DNA from: Chrysemys picta bellii
Lineage: Eukaryota; Chordata; Testudines; Emydidae
DNA: 64,000 bases
Assembly: GCF_011386835.1 (NCBI RefSeq)
Contig: NC_088795.1
Span: 100,252,434 to 100,316,433 of the forward strand
Direction: 5' to 3'
The position numbers and the translations under genes were made by a program. Below, piece after piece: positions 61,844-64,000 of the stretch. Below the pieces are notes generated by a model. That model was given only the letters and a program-made list of their open reading frames with translations. It did not search any database and was not told where the DNA came from. The first letter of the stretch is position 1. Each line of letters opens with the position of its first letter.

Positions 61844-61918
61844 GCCTGATCCAAAGCCCTTTGAAGTCAATGGGAATCTTTCTATCAATTTCAATGAGCT
61901 TTGGCTCAGGTCCTTAGT
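61844..61918. repeat. Short palindromic repeat
   Basis: GGGCCTGATCCAAAGCCCTT, then TTGAAGTCAATGGGAATC, are mirrored by CAATTTCAATGAGCTTTGG and CTCAGGTCC. A typical small sauropsid foldback. Confidence 0.6.
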
Positions 61919-62335
61919 TCTTCTACAGTTAGATGCAGAGTAACAGAAAGATTTCTTATGTCCTCTTTTTGAATTTCCTCTTGATTTTTCTCTGTGTTGG
62001 TCCACAGCAGACAAATGAAAAAAAAAAAAAAAACCTGATATCAAAGTAGAAAAAACATGTACTTTACTCCTTCAAAAAGTGCTCAGAGTTTAGCAAAATA
62101 TAGCACTGCCATACCCATTTAATCCAAAGAAAGTTGTTAGTGTCTCATTTTCCTGCATTAAATCTGGAAGAGTGCGGATCCTTGAATTCATGTAACAGTA
62201 CGATATTTCCTCCCTTCAGAAAAAATGGTACAATTCTAATCTTGATCAAAACTGGAACAGAAAATGATCATGGTGGCATCTTCAGAACCGACATGGGGAG
62301 AAGCCAATAGGTTTTCACATAAATGAATATATAGG

Positions 62336-62440
62336 GCTGGATTCTCTTCTCACTTGCACTGGTATTACATCACTGCAACTCCATTGACTTTAATGGAATT
62401 ATTCCAGACTTACATTGGCACAGGTGAGAGGAGAACTCAG
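62336..62440. repeat. Short palindromic repeat
   Basis: GGATTCTCTTCTCACTTGCA and GGCACAGGTGAGAGGAGAAC are inverted around CTCCATTGACTTTAATGGAA. Same type as 57004-57070. Confidence 0.55.
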
Positions 62441-63260
62441 ACTCAATTTTTTTTTAGAGTCAAACGAGTTTTTAGAAAAGGGAATGAAACTCATTATTCA
62501 CCCATGTAAATATATTGGAGTAGAGGGTGTGTGTTAAAAGGTTAACTCAGACTTCTCATGCTGACATAACACAGGCAACTTAAGCAATCATGAGTGTGTA
62601 GAGACATGATAACTCACTGGGTGGGGACTGGGAGTTGCAGGGCAGTGACAAGGGGCCTGGACTGGGCTACTGGTCTACTAAAAAAACAGCCTGAAACAGG
62701 AAAGAGCACACATATGCCACTTGGAATGTATGACGCAAACCCCAGCCTTGAAACAAAGAACAGGAAACAGCTCTGCTGGCTGTGCTGGAGAGAAAGCACA
62801 GAGAAACATTTAGGCGGCCCTCTCTGACCCTATATTCATGAGCAGCTGGAGTTTTTTAAACAACAACAGTGGGTGGAGGTGTTTGTTCGTTGGGTGTGAA
62901 TAAAAACACTGTCTTTATACAGGAGACCTGCCCTATTTACAAACAAGCAAATATCTACACTTAACAGAAGAGGACATGTGATGTTAGACACCACAGATCA
63001 TGATAATTAACCCCAACCTTCCCTTGGATTTCTTTTTGCCTCTAAGCTGCTAATATTTAACTACAGCCTGAATTTTATATAACACCATACAGCTAACTCT
63101 TAGCCTAAAATTATCTTCTTCAAAGAGAAAAACGGAACGATCAGGTCATTACAAGAATTAATTTTAAAAGTACAGCCTATTTTAGAAATTGGCTATTTTC
63201 CCACTGCAAAAAATTCAGTATGGTTTGACAGCTGAAGACTCACATAATTTAGTGCATACA

Positions 63261-63387
63261 GTGTTGGTGTATCTGTTGGTCCCAGGATATTAGAGAGACA
63301 AGGTGTGTGAGGTAATCTCTTTTATTGGACCAACTTCTGTTGGTAAGATAGACAAGCTTTCAAGCGTACACAGAGCTCTTCTCAGTA
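63261..63387 (-). mobile_element. PLE 3' tail, family 3
   Basis: GTGTTGGTGTATCTGTTGG at the terminus, then the TTTTATTGGACCAACTTCTG block and GCTTTCAAGCGTACACAGAG. The hammerhead-like core is readable on the minus strand (CTGAGAAGAGC ... GCTTGAAAGCTTGTC) with a decayed box. No inverted arm or TSD recognised. Confidence 0.65.
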
Positions 63388-64000
63388 TACGGATGACAGA
63401 ACTTAAATTTCAAGAGTTATTAAAGACTCACTGCTAAAACACATACCAATAACAATCCACACTAATTTTCACTTTTCTGTACTTTTGCTTTGGTTGCACT
63501 TATAGAATGAGATTTTAACTGTAGAACCAGTTAACCACAAATATTTTTTTTATTTTTTGACAAATCACTAATACACATCACACTAAAACCATCAAGCTGT
63601 TTAAAGAAGAAAACATACCGAGAATAAGGAGTTATGGGAGTGAGGAAGCACACCTCATCTACATGAAATGTATCAGAATAAGTTTATACTTAGTTTCATT
63701 CAGAACAACTACTTCACTATTCTTCCTTTTCCAACATGCTTTGAACTAGTTCCGCACGGTGGGTCAGACAGCTGCTGTACCAGATATTATCAGACATGTG
63801 TTACTGCAAGTTATGTGGATTAGCAGCCTAGTAATGACAGTAACCACCGTACATTTCATTTTAGTAACTGCAGTTTCAGAAGTACGAGATTACAACTGGT
63901 TACGGAAGAATCTACACAACAGTGTATGGTTGTACGTTCTATAGTTATATTATTTTCTTCATACTTAATATTTGGAAAGGTAAGTATCGAAAGTATCTAG

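Larger units (their letters stand above)
52651..63999 (-). other. KLF3: KLF3 5' intron (first intron)
   Basis: Continues to the window edge. It contains the elements at 53307, 55074, 55697, 59188 and 63261, several short palindromic repeats, and a possible extra exon at 61430-61483. No CpG island or promoter was seen. Confidence 0.6.

Noticed and set aside
63759..63944. 61-aa frame at the right edge
   Set aside because: No motif, short, AT-rich context in an intron; not different from chance.

Overview
This is vertebrate nuclear DNA, AT-rich and dense in transposons. It most likely comes from a sauropsid, and a turtle is my best guess. Two host genes are recognisable. One is a Toll-like receptor of the TLR1/6/10 clade (+ strand, single coding exon, 2128-4524). 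The other is KLF3 (- strand, five coding exons between 35997 and 52611, all with canonical splice sites, predicted 348 aa). They converge tail to tail, which is the arrangement at the mammalian KLF3-TLR10/TLR1/TLR6 locus. The turtle call is inference: it rests on this synteny plus the mix of CR1 LINEs, Penelope-like elements, Gmr1-like Gypsy, PIF/Harbinger and hAT repeats.

Layout. 1-2044: upstream DNA with a MITE and an intron 3' end (acceptor at 2043-2044). 2128-5019: TLR gene, 3' UTR and poly(A) signals. 5096-35000: a roughly 30 kb transposon graveyard. It holds two CR1 3' fragments; an internally deleted Gypsy element with matching LTRs (6564-10599); a Harbinger element with an open transposase (11204-14819) nested inside a Penelope-like element (PLE); a degraded gag-like fragment and a fatty-acid-amide-hydrolase-like pseudogene fragment (15640-17092); three foldback PLE insertions (19269-20036, 21435-24581 with an open RT + GIY-YIG ORF, 28753-30335); and a run of hAT-like elements with 8-bp target duplications (25.5-27.1 kb). 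About 31-36 kb: AT-rich DNA that probably includes the KLF3 3' UTR, broken by a hAT. 36-52.6 kb: KLF3 exons and introns. 52.65-64 kb: KLF3 5' intron with a possible extra untranslated exon; the promoter is not in the window.

The most unusual signal is in the PLEs. All five PLE insertions for which I can find a target-site duplication (TSD) are foldbacks. In each, one copy has a complete 3' tail and abuts a second, inverted copy whose tail is shorter by 35-71 bases. In the two best cases the two arms have identical length (532/532 and 756/756 bp) and share copy-specific variants, so both arms of an insertion came from one template or were homogenised. The tails of three PLE families also share a hammerhead-ribozyme-like core. 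Its putative stem II changes sequence between families while keeping pairing.

The two host genes share no obvious pathway. TLR1-family receptors pair with TLR2 to sense bacterial lipopeptides at the cell surface, and KLF3 is a CtBP-recruiting transcriptional repressor. No tRNA, rRNA, CRISPR or bacterial-type feature was seen.
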